Assembly (NCBI GenBank): GCA_002887195.1
Contig: PJAB01000082.1
Coordinates: forward strand, 1-45,557
Direction: 5' to 3'
Length of the DNA stretch: 45,557 bases
Source: Chrysochromulina parva
Taxonomy: Eukaryota; Haptophyta; Prymnesiales; Chrysochromulinaceae
The notes under the pieces were generated by a model, which saw only the letters and a program-made list of their open reading frames with translations, did not search any database and was not told where the DNA came from. How positions within the stretch are numbered: position 1 is the stretch's first letter; each line of letters begins with the position of its first letter. Positions 8,895-17,259 of the stretch are shown piece by piece. The position numbers were made by a program, and so were the translations under genes.

Positions 8895-10385
8895 TTAAGC
8901 TGACGAGCGCTTGGGAGGACGCGCGTCGCACTCGTCCAAGGTACGTGCCTGGATGAGTGCGGATTTCACAGCCTGGATTTCACAGCCTGGATTTCACAGC
9001 TCGTCCAAGGTACGTGCCTGGATGAGTGCGGATTTCACAGCCTGGATTTCACAGCTCGTCCAAGGTACGTGCCTGGATGGCGGCGGCGAAAATGGCGACG
9101 CCCGTGCCCACATGAAAGCAAGCGGTCGGTTGCGTGAGGAGCGAGAGAGGTTCGCAACGCAAGTCGAGCACGAGCCTCTCGAGGATGTGCATCACGAAGC
9201 CTGCGGGCAACGCGATCACCGAGATGCCGATCGCGGGCATACAGCCCCAGTGGCGGCGCCAAGCCATGAGGAGGAGTGCAGGCAGAGGATAGAGCCCAGG
9301 CAGCCCACAGTACATGCTGATCTCGAGCGCGGAGATAGTGCGCGGCGTGACGGCGGCGCGAGCGCGCCCTGTGGGGAAGCCGCTGTGGAATTCGTCCGTG
9401 TGGGCGTACGAGCTGCCAAGGAGCGCTGCGGCGAGCGCTACGTACGCTATGCCGACCGCCAGGCTGCCGCGCGCGTCGCTCGAGCCGGCCAGGGCCAGCA
9501 AGGCGCTTGCGGAAAACCGGAAGGGAAAGAAGGCGATTACGGCGTTCATGAGGCCAATGTCAATCATGTGGACAGCGGTGCAGTTGGAGGCATGCCATGC
9601 GAAGCTTGCGAATGACATGGCGAGGAGCACAAGCCCGAAGGTCGCGTCGAGGAGCTGGAAGGGCCGTGTGGAGCGGTGCACATTCTCTTCCACAGCGAGG
9701 CAAAGCAACCCGAGCGCCGTGTACGCATACGGAAGGTCTGCGCGGGATCACGCCGAGACTCGAGGCCGACCGTTAGGTTACCGTTAGGTGGATGAGGTCG
9801 CCCAAGAGGTGGAGCGACCCTCTCCGACGGAAGCGCACGCGCGCAGGTCGAGCTGGGCGCCGACGCACTCGACCAAAAGTTGGCGGGGTGGCGTACTGCC
9901 GACCCGTGCCGCGTCGCCTCGCAGAACATCATGTGGTACACGCATACGCGCTGCGCGCATTCGCCCCAGACGGTCGGCGGCAGCACGTGCTCCGCCGTCA
10001 TCAAGCCGAGCGTCACAAGCGCGCACAGCAGTATCCACGCGCACAGGGTCGCCGGCGTCACCGCCGAGAGCGAGCGCGGCAGCGCCGAGGTGCGCTGCCA
10101 CGGCGTGCAGAGCATGAGTGGCACGACCGCAATCGTAAGCGCCACGAGCAGGAGTGGGCCGCACGCGATGATCATCGCGCCCACAGGATCCTCGAGGAAG
10201 GGCGGCAGCGCGGATGTCGCGAGGCCCGCCTTGTACTGCGGGCATTCGCACCCGGTCATGGTCGACTGGCATGCGCCGCCGCGGTCCCATTCGCACGGCG
10301 TCACGGCGCACAGCTCTTGCGGCTCGGCGCCATCGGCGCAGAGCTGCGCGCACGATGCGTTGGCAGAGGAAGGAGCGGCACCCAT
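8895..10385 (-). CDS. Multi-pass membrane protein, CREST-superfamily-like
   Basis: Start ATG at 10385 (MGAAPSSANASCAQLC). Exon 1 encodes a Cys-rich N terminus (about nine Cys before residue 60) and two TM helices (VGAMIIACGPLLLVALTIAV; LCAWILLCALVTLGLM). An intron follows whose acceptor is at about 9752 (CGCAG|ACCTTCCG); the donor is not resolved (candidates in 9770-9900, where an 11-bp repeat ccgttaggt(t)a sits). Exon 2 adds about six TM segments, with SFASFAWHASNCTAVHMIDIG and, near the end, CFHVGTGVAIF. A Ser-x3-His, an Asp in the next helix and a His in the last helix resemble the metal-site pattern of alkaline ceramidase/PAQR/Per1/TMEM8 (CREST) proteins. The C terminus is either ARTLDEL at 9049 or, after removing repeated introns, ARTLDECDARPPKRSSA ending at 8895. 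Family call is tentative. Confidence 0.6.
8931..9079 (-). repeat. Triplicated exon-intron unit at the 3' end of the 7TM gene
   Basis: The 25-mer starting ctcgtccaaggtacgtgcct occurs at 8931-8955, 9000-9024 and 9055-9079. The spacers contain one or two copies of cctggatttcacag. Units are 69 and 55 bp. If spliced as minus-strand GC-AG introns (ATCCAG|GCACGTACC ... CATCCAG|GCACGTACC; 9018-9072 and 8949-9017, or one 124-bp intron), the coding frame runs on to a TAA at 8895. If not spliced, it stops within the first spacer at 9049. Confidence 0.7.
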
Positions 10386-10649
10386 GATGATGCGACGCAA
10401 AGCAGGCTTCCGTCGGAGAAAAGTAGGGACCCGGAAGGCAACAAACAAATTCCGCAATCGGGTTTCGTTCTTTCGGAGTGCATTTACCACGGAGTGACCA
10501 CGTCTCCGTTCGTGTGCCCCCGCTTTGTCCCCGCACAATATACAAAAGCTCCGATCTGCCAGCCGTTAACGCAGCGCCACCCCACAGGAGCTTTCTGCGT
10601 TCATCTGCCCCTGAACGCTGTCGTTCGCCGCTTCGCCCGCGGTCGTTCG

Positions 10650-12457
10650 CTAATTCGTCGTCGATCGCACCTTTGCACGCCGGCGTCGTCGCCCCCGTCC
10701 GCGACCCTTTCCGGGGATCACGGGGGCCGCGTCAGCCTCCTCCGCCGTAACCTCCGCCGGTGCGCGTGCGGCAGGCGTCTCGGAAGCAGAGGCCGCCACT
10801 CGCAAAGAGAAGACTTGGAGGTTCGTCGCGTCCGCGCCCCCGAGCAGAAGCGACATGAGCTTGAACTTGTGCTCCCCGGAGGAGGTGCCCGCGCTGATGT
10901 GGAGATGAACTCGACAACAGCCGTCGGCCTTATCGGCGGCGCGGCGCGCCGGGCGCAGCGGCAGCCGACGCACGTCCGTCACCGACACGCCATCCTTGAT
11001 GTCGTGCGCATCGATCACATCGGGAGTGCACGAGCACCGGCCGTCGCAATGGAGACGCGCACGCCCCATGTGCTCATATGAGCGTAGGAAGCCCAGCCAG
11101 AGCACTTGCGGGGGTTTGGTGCGTGCCCCTTCCGTCGGCCACGGCAGGCAGAGCGAGAGTGACTTGCCAACCCCAACAGCAAGGTAGCCGAGCTTTCCCT
11201 TGCCCCGGCCCTCGTCAGTAAGGTTGAAGCCTCCCAAATCCGAAGCCTCGACGTAACGAGAGAGCTGCTCACCACGCGCGCACACGCTCGACGCCATCGC
11301 GAAGCCCTCGGCGCCGTAGTAGGGCGTCGGCAGCACCACGGCGGCGCTCGCGGCGGCGCTCGCGCCCGACGGCCCCACCAGCGCGTTCGCCGACGTGCCC
11401 GCGGCAGCGCTGACCGACGGCAGCACCACGGCAGCGCTGGCCGTCGCTCCGCGGCAGCCGTCGGCGGTGCTGTCGGCGGTGCTGGCGGCAGCGCCACGAG
11501 CATACGTGGGCGAAAGGAGGCGGTGGAGGATGAGCTGTGCCAGAAAGGTGTGCCCCACACCGTTCGGGTGCTTGCAGTCGTTCATAAACGTCGGGATCGC
11601 GATCACGCCCGCGCGCACCTGATGAGGAAGGTCATCAGAGGTCACCAGAGGTCATCAGAGGTCATCAGAGAGGCATCATCAACGTCGGATCGCCATCACG
11701 CCCGCGCGCGCACCGCCCCAACGAGTGCAGCGCGCATCGAGACGAGCGGAACGTCGTAGTGCCTGCACAAGGCCGCGATCTCGTCCTCGTCGGCGGCGAG
11801 GTTGTCGGGCTTGCCCACGTGGTTGATCTTGCCCATGGTCTGCGCCGCCCATTGCGTCCGATTGCGCGCCATATCCAACGGCCACTTGCGAGACCAGCAC
11901 TTGTCAGTGCGCCCGTCGTGGGGCCGAATAGCGCGCCAGCGGTGCGCGTTTACGACGATGAGCGCGGGCGCGCGCGGGTGGGACAGCAGCTTGCGCAGTA
12001 GCCGCTCAAACGACGCCGGCGAGCGATCCGTGTTCACCGCGTACTCGAGCAGCACGAGCTCGACGTCGGCGGCAAGGTGGTCGTGCACGCAGTGCTCCAT
12101 GTAAGTCGGCCCGGTGCCGGGCACGCCGCCGTTATGGTGTGCATGGCCGCCCGCCACCGGGAAGCGCTTGTTGAGCGCAAACGCCACCTTGCGGTGGTAC
12201 AAGAAATCGGCCGCAGAGCCTGAGCCCGCCGCGTAGCTTGAGCCCGCCGTGATGGAGCCTCCCACGGCGCTCATGCTGACCCTGCGGCCGGCCAAGAGCG
12301 CAGCCCGCACACACGAAAGGGGTGCGTCAATGCCGGCGTGCTCGATGCCACTCGCGACCAGCGACGAGTTGAGCAGCGTGTGAGCCTGAGGCCACACGCT
12401 GCGAAGCATGGCGTCGTCGATCAGGGTGTTGCCCATAGGCTGGGAGCGAACAACCAA
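10650..12457 (-). CDS. SGNH/GDSL-type hydrolase with C-terminal beta-rich domain, two exons
   Basis: Probable ester hydrolase or O-acyl-transfer enzyme acting on glycans or lipids. Exons 12457-11714 and 11618-10650 give about 570 residues; the start may also be the Met seven codons in (MGNTLIDDAML). Block I is SMSAVGGSITAGSS at about residue 60 (Ser nucleophile), then VELVLLEYAVN, and block V at the start of exon 2, NDCKHPNGVGH (Asp-His). The later part, with LCLPWPTEGARTKPPQVLWLGFLRSYEHMG and EHKFKLMSLLLGG, looks like a beta-sandwich appended in algal and plant proteins of this type; the tail is Arg/Gly-rich. No signal peptide is visible at the chosen start, so a 5' exon is possible. It lies head-to-head with the XEG113-like gene. 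Confidence 0.8.
11619..11713 (-). repeat. Intron in the SGNH gene with 37-bp exon duplication and 10-bp satellite
   Basis: The + strand has tcataaacgtcgggatcgcg... at 11582-11618 and a near copy, tcatcaacgtcggatcgcca..., at 11676-11712. Between them run about four copies of aggtcatcag. Minus-strand splicing uses the GT in the upstream duplicate (GGGGCG|GTGCGC) and the acceptor CTCATCAG|GTGCGC, joining ALVGA to VRAGVIAIPTF in frame. Length 95 bp. Confidence 0.83.
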
Positions 12458-12570
12458 TGGCTGTGAACGTCACGCGAACCCCCGGCATGTTCATCCCCCC
12501 CTTCACGCTGACCTTCACGCGCCACTCTCGCCTTTCGCCCTCTCCGCGCGCCGCCCCTTGAGTGGACATC
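12458..12570. promoter_or_regulatory. Bidirectional promoter between the SGNH and XEG113-like genes
   Basis: Only 113 bp separate the two divergent start codons, so the promoters must overlap. No TATA box is evident. Co-expression is an inference from the arrangement. Confidence 0.5.
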
Positions 12571-15054
12571 ATGGCAAGGACCATGGTGCTCGTAATGACG
12601 CTCAGCTCCGTGTCGGTGCTGCTCTTGCTGGCGGGTAACCAGCGACCTACGACCACGTTCCGCGACTACCGGCCCGCGGCGTCCGAGATCTGGGCCACGG
12701 CGGCAGTCGCAGTGAGCAGCGCGGGCGACACGTTGACAGAGGCGGCGGCAGGCGCGGTGTCCGCAGCGTCAGAAGCCGCACAAGCCGCCGTCGATGCCGC
12801 GAGCAGCGCCTTCACGCCGGGCACTGCCTCGACGAGCGAAGATCCAACAAAGGCGGCGATCTTGGGATTCGCGGCATCCGAGGCTCAGCGGAGCCGCGGC
12901 TCGACTGAGAGCGCGGCCGACGACCCGGCGACGTGGTGCCGCGCGGCGGCGCGCGAACACGGCGTGCAAGTCGGCGTGTCATGGGGCACACTCAGCGAAA
13001 CGCAGCAGCGCGAGTGGACGGTCAACCGTTGCGACCAGCGGGTGCGACCAGCACGTGGATGGGGCGAGGGCACAAGCGCGACCTCCCCGGCCGGCGCCTC
13101 TGACGCAGCGCCATCCGGCGCGGCCGGCACCGCGGTCGCGGGCGCTTCGGCGTGCAATCGCGACCACTCGAAGGCGCTGCAGCCGACGGACCTCCTGTGC
13201 CGCGTGCCCGTGGGCGAGCTCGCCTTTGTCTCCCTCGCCAACGCGGCGTACGGCGAGCTCGCCATCAACTGGGCGCTGCTACTGCTGCCGGTGCTCGAGC
13301 GGGTAGGGCACGGAGATCGAGCGGTCATCGCGTCGCTCGACGCCGAGGGCGTCGCCATGTTCACGAAGCGCAAGCTGCCCACGATGTCGACGTCGGGCTT
13401 TGGCGGCATCACCTTCGACACGCGCGGCGCGTTCAAGGGTCAAATGGATGGCTTCCGCTGGCGTACGGGTGCCTTCCGAGAGTATGGTGTGACCAAGGCA
13501 GCGGTCATCATCTGGCTGCTTCGCAGTGGGCGCGACGTGTGCATGTCGGACGTGGACGCGGCGTGGATCTCGACGCCGTACGCGCTCATGCAAACGGTCC
13601 CCGAGGCTGACGTGCTTTCGGGTACAGATTGCTTGCATGTGCCTTGGGACGCCGACCGGAGTCCGCGCAAGAACACGGTCAAGAACTGCGGCCACCAGTC
13701 GGGGAGCGATGCGTCTGCATGGTTCAACACGGGGGTGATGATCTTCCGAGCGCGCGCACGCACGATCGACTTGATGATCGAGTGGCGCGACTTGATGGAC
13801 TCCATCAAGGGCGATGCCCAAATCGATGACCAGCTCACGTTCAACCAACTCATCGGCACTGTCTGGGCCCAGGGCAAGAACCTCAAGGATCGGTTCAAGC
13901 AATTTTACCCGCTCAAGCCGGCCAGCGCGGACGGTAGAGTCGTGTTCGATGGGAACGGGACGCGGCGCGTGCACGCGGTGCCCGCGTCCGCCTTTTGCTC
14001 GGCGCACGTGTACCATGTGCAGCAGTCCGCTGACCCGAAGGCCTGCCTGGTGCTTCACCTCACGTTCGTTGAGGGCTGGCCGAAGAACCCAGCCAAGTAC
14101 TGGCGACTGCGTGAGGCCGGGCTTCTCGCGGTGCGCCCCGAACCATTCGATGGCAAGTACCTCTCGTTCACGCCGCCGCAGCCGCGCTTGATACCTCCCG
14201 AGCGCCAGCTTCCGGATCCGCCGAAGACGAGCGACGGCAAGGGATGGTCGGTCGCCAACGCGCTGCTCTGGTCGCCACGGCTCGCCGCGCACCTCCACCT
14301 CATCGACCGGCACATTGCGGCGCTGCGCAACGCGATCGGGATCGCGAGAGCTCTTGGCCGACAGCTTGTCATGCCCCGGATGCTCTGCCTGTGCGAGCGC
14401 GCGGAGGGCCCCACCGCCATCCTACCCCAGTGTACGATTGAGGGTGCGTCGACACCGGTGCCCCACGTGTGTCCTCTTGAGTCGGTGTACGACGTGGCGC
14501 GCGTCGAGAACATCTGGCACCGCAACTACCTGCAGCTGCGCCCGTGGACCTTCCTGAACAATACCATCCACCCCGCGCCCACCGGTTCGCGTCCTTTCGA
14601 CCTCGCCGCCGATGTGCTCACCGTCCGCTGGCACGCGGAGGGGGTGGCGGCGGCAGCCCTCTCGAGCGACAGAATTAGGGAACATGCGGCCTCAACCAAG
14701 GAGCTCACCATCGCTCGCGGCCTCTCCGACGTGCAGCTGCAGCAGGCGGTGGCGGAGGCTGGCGTGTCGGACGCGCGCGTCATTCACTTGGAGAGCGCCG
14801 AAGGGGTCTTCGGTGGCTTCGAGGCCGTCGGCGCCACCAATGACTTCCAAAAAGCGATCATGAGCGACCTTCTCGGCGGTTGGAGTGCGACTTGGTGCTG
14901 CACCAGCTGGAACAAGCCGGCGGGCACCCTCAAATTCAAGCGACCGCTGGTGCTGCCCTCTGGGCGGGGGGCGCGCGGACCCAAAGTCGTGCACGACTTA
15001 CCCGAGAAGCGCGAGTGCTACTGGCAAGACCAGAGCGACTGCAACCTCATCTAG
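12571..15054 (+). CDS. GT77 arabinosyltransferase, XEG113-like
   Basis: In plants XEG113 is a Golgi enzyme adding beta-arabinose to hydroxyproline-linked arabinosides of extensins. The start ATG at 12571 (MARTMVLVMTLSSVSVLLLLA) gives a signal-anchor and type II topology; 827 residues, one exon. An Ala-rich stem (about 30-170) is followed by the GT77 nucleotide-sugar domain: LAFVSLANAAYGELAINW, FREYGVTKAAVIIWLLRSG, and MSDVDAAW with the DxD motif at about 327-329, then NTGVMIFRA and QIDDQLTFNQLI. The C-terminal part (about 555-670) has LIDRHIAALRNAIGIARALG, RQLVMPRMLCLCERA and VPHVCPLESVYDV, a second block also found in plant XEG113. Donor and acceptor in this organism are unknown; scale or cell-surface glycoproteins are likely targets. 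Confidence 0.87.
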   Translation: MARTMVLVMTLSSVSVLLLLAGNQRPTTTFRDYRPAASEIWATAAVAVSSAGDTLTEAAAGAVSAASEAAQAAVDAASSAFTPGTASTSEDPTKAAILGFAASEAQRSRGSTESAADDPATWCRAAAREHGVQVGVSWGTLSETQQREWTVNRCDQRVRPARGWGEGTSATSPAGASDAAPSGAAGTAVAGASACNRDHSKALQPTDLLCRVPVGELAFVSLANAAYGELAINWALLLLPVLERVGHGDRAVIASLDAEGVAMFTKRKLPTMSTSGFGGITFDTRGAFKGQMDGFRWRTGAFREYGVTKAAVIIWLLRSGRDVCMSDVDAAWISTPYALMQTVPEADVLSGTDCLHVPWDADRSPRKNTVKNCGHQSGSDASAWFNTGVMIFRARARTIDLMIEWRDLMDSIKGDAQIDDQLTFNQLIGTVWAQGKNLKDRFKQFYPLKPASADGRVVFDGNGTRRVHAVPASAFCSAHVYHVQQSADPKACLVLHLTFVEGWPKNPAKYWRLREAGLLAVRPEPFDGKYLSFTPPQPRLIPPERQLPDPPKTSDGKGWSVANALLWSPRLAAHLHLIDRHIAALRNAIGIARALGRQLVMPRMLCLCERAEGPTAILPQCTIEGASTPVPHVCPLESVYDVARVENIWHRNYLQLRPWTFLNNTIHPAPTGSRPFDLAADVLTVRWHAEGVAAAALSSDRIREHAASTKELTIARGLSDVQLQQAVAEAGVSDARVIHLESAEGVFGGFEAVGATNDFQKAIMSDLLGGWSATWCCTSWNKPAGTLKFKRPLVLPSGRGARGPKVVHDLPEKRECYWQDQSDCNLI

Positions 15055-15722
15055 TCGCCACGGGCGTCGCGCGCGCCGCCCCTGTGCTCTCGAGTCTCGT
15101 GCGCAGGGCAGAGACACACTTGGATCGGGAGTTTCGGGAGAGAGTGGCATTCTCTCTCGCACGCTCGCTCATATGCGGCGGGAATCATACCTTGAATCAT
15201 ACCTTGAATCATAACTTGGAGCAAAGCCGCGTACGGTCTTCAACCTACTGGTAGGGACCAAAGGCGCGTCGCGACGAGCGCCCAACGACGAGCCGGGCGC
15301 CGATACGTACCGTAGTCAATCGTTTAACAGTCGGTCGGGTGTGTCTCAGACGCACGGTCGTCGGTCGACGGTTCTCGGAACGGAACTGTCGGCGGCCTCG
15401 GCGTCGCCGCGCGCGCGGCGCGCGGCAGCCCCAGCCGCGCGAGAGCGGGTGTGTGGCGAATCGTATACGTATTACATTTCGCCCATATAAATCATATTCG
15501 TATTATCTTCGGCGTTATCCCTGCGGGTGCCCCCCCTCCCCGCCCGTCATGCCCCGTACCCCCTCGCCGAGCCCGCGCCCCGGCGATCGGGACGGTGAAC
15601 CTAGAAGTACATCTCAACACTCACCAATCAAATAGCTTCCAATCCATCCGCCACATACGACGACGGCACCACCTTCAAATCCCCCACTGCACACCCCTTC
15701 ATCGTCCTTTACGGCAGCTCGT
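15055..15722. other. Intergenic, convergent 3' flanks, 12-bp satellite
   Basis: No gene seen between the converging XEG113-like and GST-like genes. Positions 15183-15218 are three copies of aatcataccttg (last one varied). The part from about 15640 to 15720 is in the 3' flank of the GST-like gene. Confidence 0.5.
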
Positions 15723-16643
15723 TCAGATCAAACTCACACTCACCGGTGTGGCGTTGGCGCCTCGGCCGCATATGTTGTACACGCGCAAGATATGCTGCCC
15801 AATGCCCGTGCTACGCCACGCAGCGACGCGTGCTCGGCTTTCTTCGTCCTGACTGAGCCACTGACTCCACACCGCGTTAAAGCGGCCGTCGCAGTAGCCA
15901 GATGGCATCACGCATGGCGCCAGAATGGCGGCGATCGCAATGTCCGCAGCCCCGGCTGTCGCTCCGCCAAAGAATGGCGTCTCAAGTGCTGCGAGCTGCT
16001 CTCCCAGCTGGCGCAGCCCCGCGTTCAGCTCGTCCTCAACCTGCGCCATGTGTGCGGCGTCCTCGAGGCGCATGCTCTTCTTCATCGAGGCTCCAAACGG
16101 CCCACCGATCCATTTCCAGCATATCTTCCACAGCCGACCTGTTTCGAATGTCAGCAGCCCATCCCACACATTCTTATTCGCGGGCTTGAGCAGGCCACGA
16201 TATGCCATGGAGCGAGCATACGCACCCAGTTTGGTATCCAAGAGCTCCTTGAGCTCCGGAGTCAGGCCATCCATGCTCCACCCAACTTTCGACGCACTTG
16301 CGCTGAGGATGCTCCACGAGTCAACGAGGATGGTGCCATCCGGCATGGCGCACACAGGGACACCAGTCGGTGACCCTCCAGGCGGCCCGCCAGGCTTGCC
16401 TGGCATCATCCTCGACGACGTCGAAATGTGAGTCCCACCGTTTCCAAAGCGAAGCGCTAGCGTTGGAAGCACGTGTGCGCCTGGGGGGCATGCAATCTCG
16501 TCGAATGGTCCACATGCGGCCATACTCCACCGGGCAAGTTCACAGAAATTGGAGTATGGAATTGTGACCAGCTGAGGTCGCTGCGTTTCCACCGCGCGCG
16601 CCAAGAGGTCTGGCTGTGTGGCTTTGGCGATCCTGGGCAACAT
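15723..16643 (-). CDS. Glutathione S-transferase-like protein
   Basis: Start ATG at 16643 (MLPRIAKATQPDLL), 306 residues, slightly longer than typical GSTs (200-250). The thioredoxin-like N domain contains LVTIPYSNFCELARWSM, where the Ser of YSNFC sits where GSTs place the catalytic Ser/Cys, then HVLPTLALR and GTILVDSWSIL, the latter like the glutathione gamma-Glu site (usually ES/DS). The C-terminal all-helical domain contains LEDAAHMAQVEDELNAGLRQL, and TPFFGGATAGAADIAIAAILAP, the N-capping box region of GSTs. An unusual Gly/Pro loop (GKPGGPPGGSPTG) is inserted in the N domain. Substrate is unknown; cytosolic detoxification or redox is the default role. Confidence 0.75.
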   Translation of the reverse strand: MLPRIAKATQPDLLARAVETQRPQLVTIPYSNFCELARWSMAACGPFDEIACPPGAHVLPTLALRFGNGGTHISTSSRMMPGKPGGPPGGSPTGVPVCAMPDGTILVDSWSILSASASKVGWSMDGLTPELKELLDTKLGAYARSMAYRGLLKPANKNVWDGLLTFETGRLWKICWKWIGGPFGASMKKSMRLEDAAHMAQVEDELNAGLRQLGEQLAALETPFFGGATAGAADIAIAAILAPCVMPSGYCDGRFNAVWSQWLSQDEESRARVAAWRSTGIGQHILRVYNICGRGANATPVSVSLI

Positions 16644-17251
16644 CGCGACCACGGCTCGTGGATTTGCCGACGCGCCGCTCGCGAGGGCACAGCCTGTGTG
16701 TGGGAGCAGATCTCCGTCAGATCTCCGACGAGTTTCGAACTAGTTTCGTCGCGAGGCGATCCCCACTGAGAACCGTGCAGTGTCGTTAAAATCGAACGAG
16801 TACGCGTATGGCCCGCGGCCCCAGCACCACACCCAAACAATGACACTCCACTGTCGCGTCTGTCGTGTTAACACGTTCACTCCACAGGGGCCAAACTGGC
16901 CGCGACGACGACACGTCTTTCAACATGTGTGACATCGACATCAGATCGGATGAAAAGGAAAAGCGTGCTGTGTTTGCTGTTTCGAGCCACACACGTATGT
17001 GGGTATGCGTTCTCGTACCGAGAGGGTCCCTATTTTACAGAGGGGGCTTCTACGTGTTTCTCGCATGCACGCCCCTGCCTTAGCCCATGCTCACCCCGAC
17101 CCCTACCCGACCCCCGCTATTCCCCCGAGCCCAAACGGAACAAGCAGTGCGGCGTGCGCCCCCAGCAATCGAGAAAGCCGGCGCGGACCCATCATGAGAG
17201 CCGCAGACTCATCATGAGAGCCGCAGACTCATCATGAGAGCCGCAGACCCA
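16644..17251. other. Intergenic, GST promoter side and dynamin 3' flank
   Basis: No gene supported. Short frames are compositionally biased. Ends in a 20-bp satellite that abuts the dynamin stop codon. Confidence 0.5.
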
Positions 17252-17259
17252 TCATGAGG
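17191..17259 (+). repeat. 20-bp tandem repeat at the dynamin stop codon
   Basis: Three copies of atcatgagagccgcagactc (17191-17250, last two bases varied) plus a partial copy that overlaps the TGA of the dynamin gene. It lies in the 3' UTR. Confidence 0.8.

Noticed and set aside
15723..16643. Alternative call as a membrane-associated MAPEG protein
   Set aside because: No TM segments; the thioredoxin-like and helical GST domains are both present.
17191..17259. Possible CRISPR-like array (20-bp repeats)
   Set aside because: The repeats are contiguous without spacers, in a eukaryotic 3' UTR.
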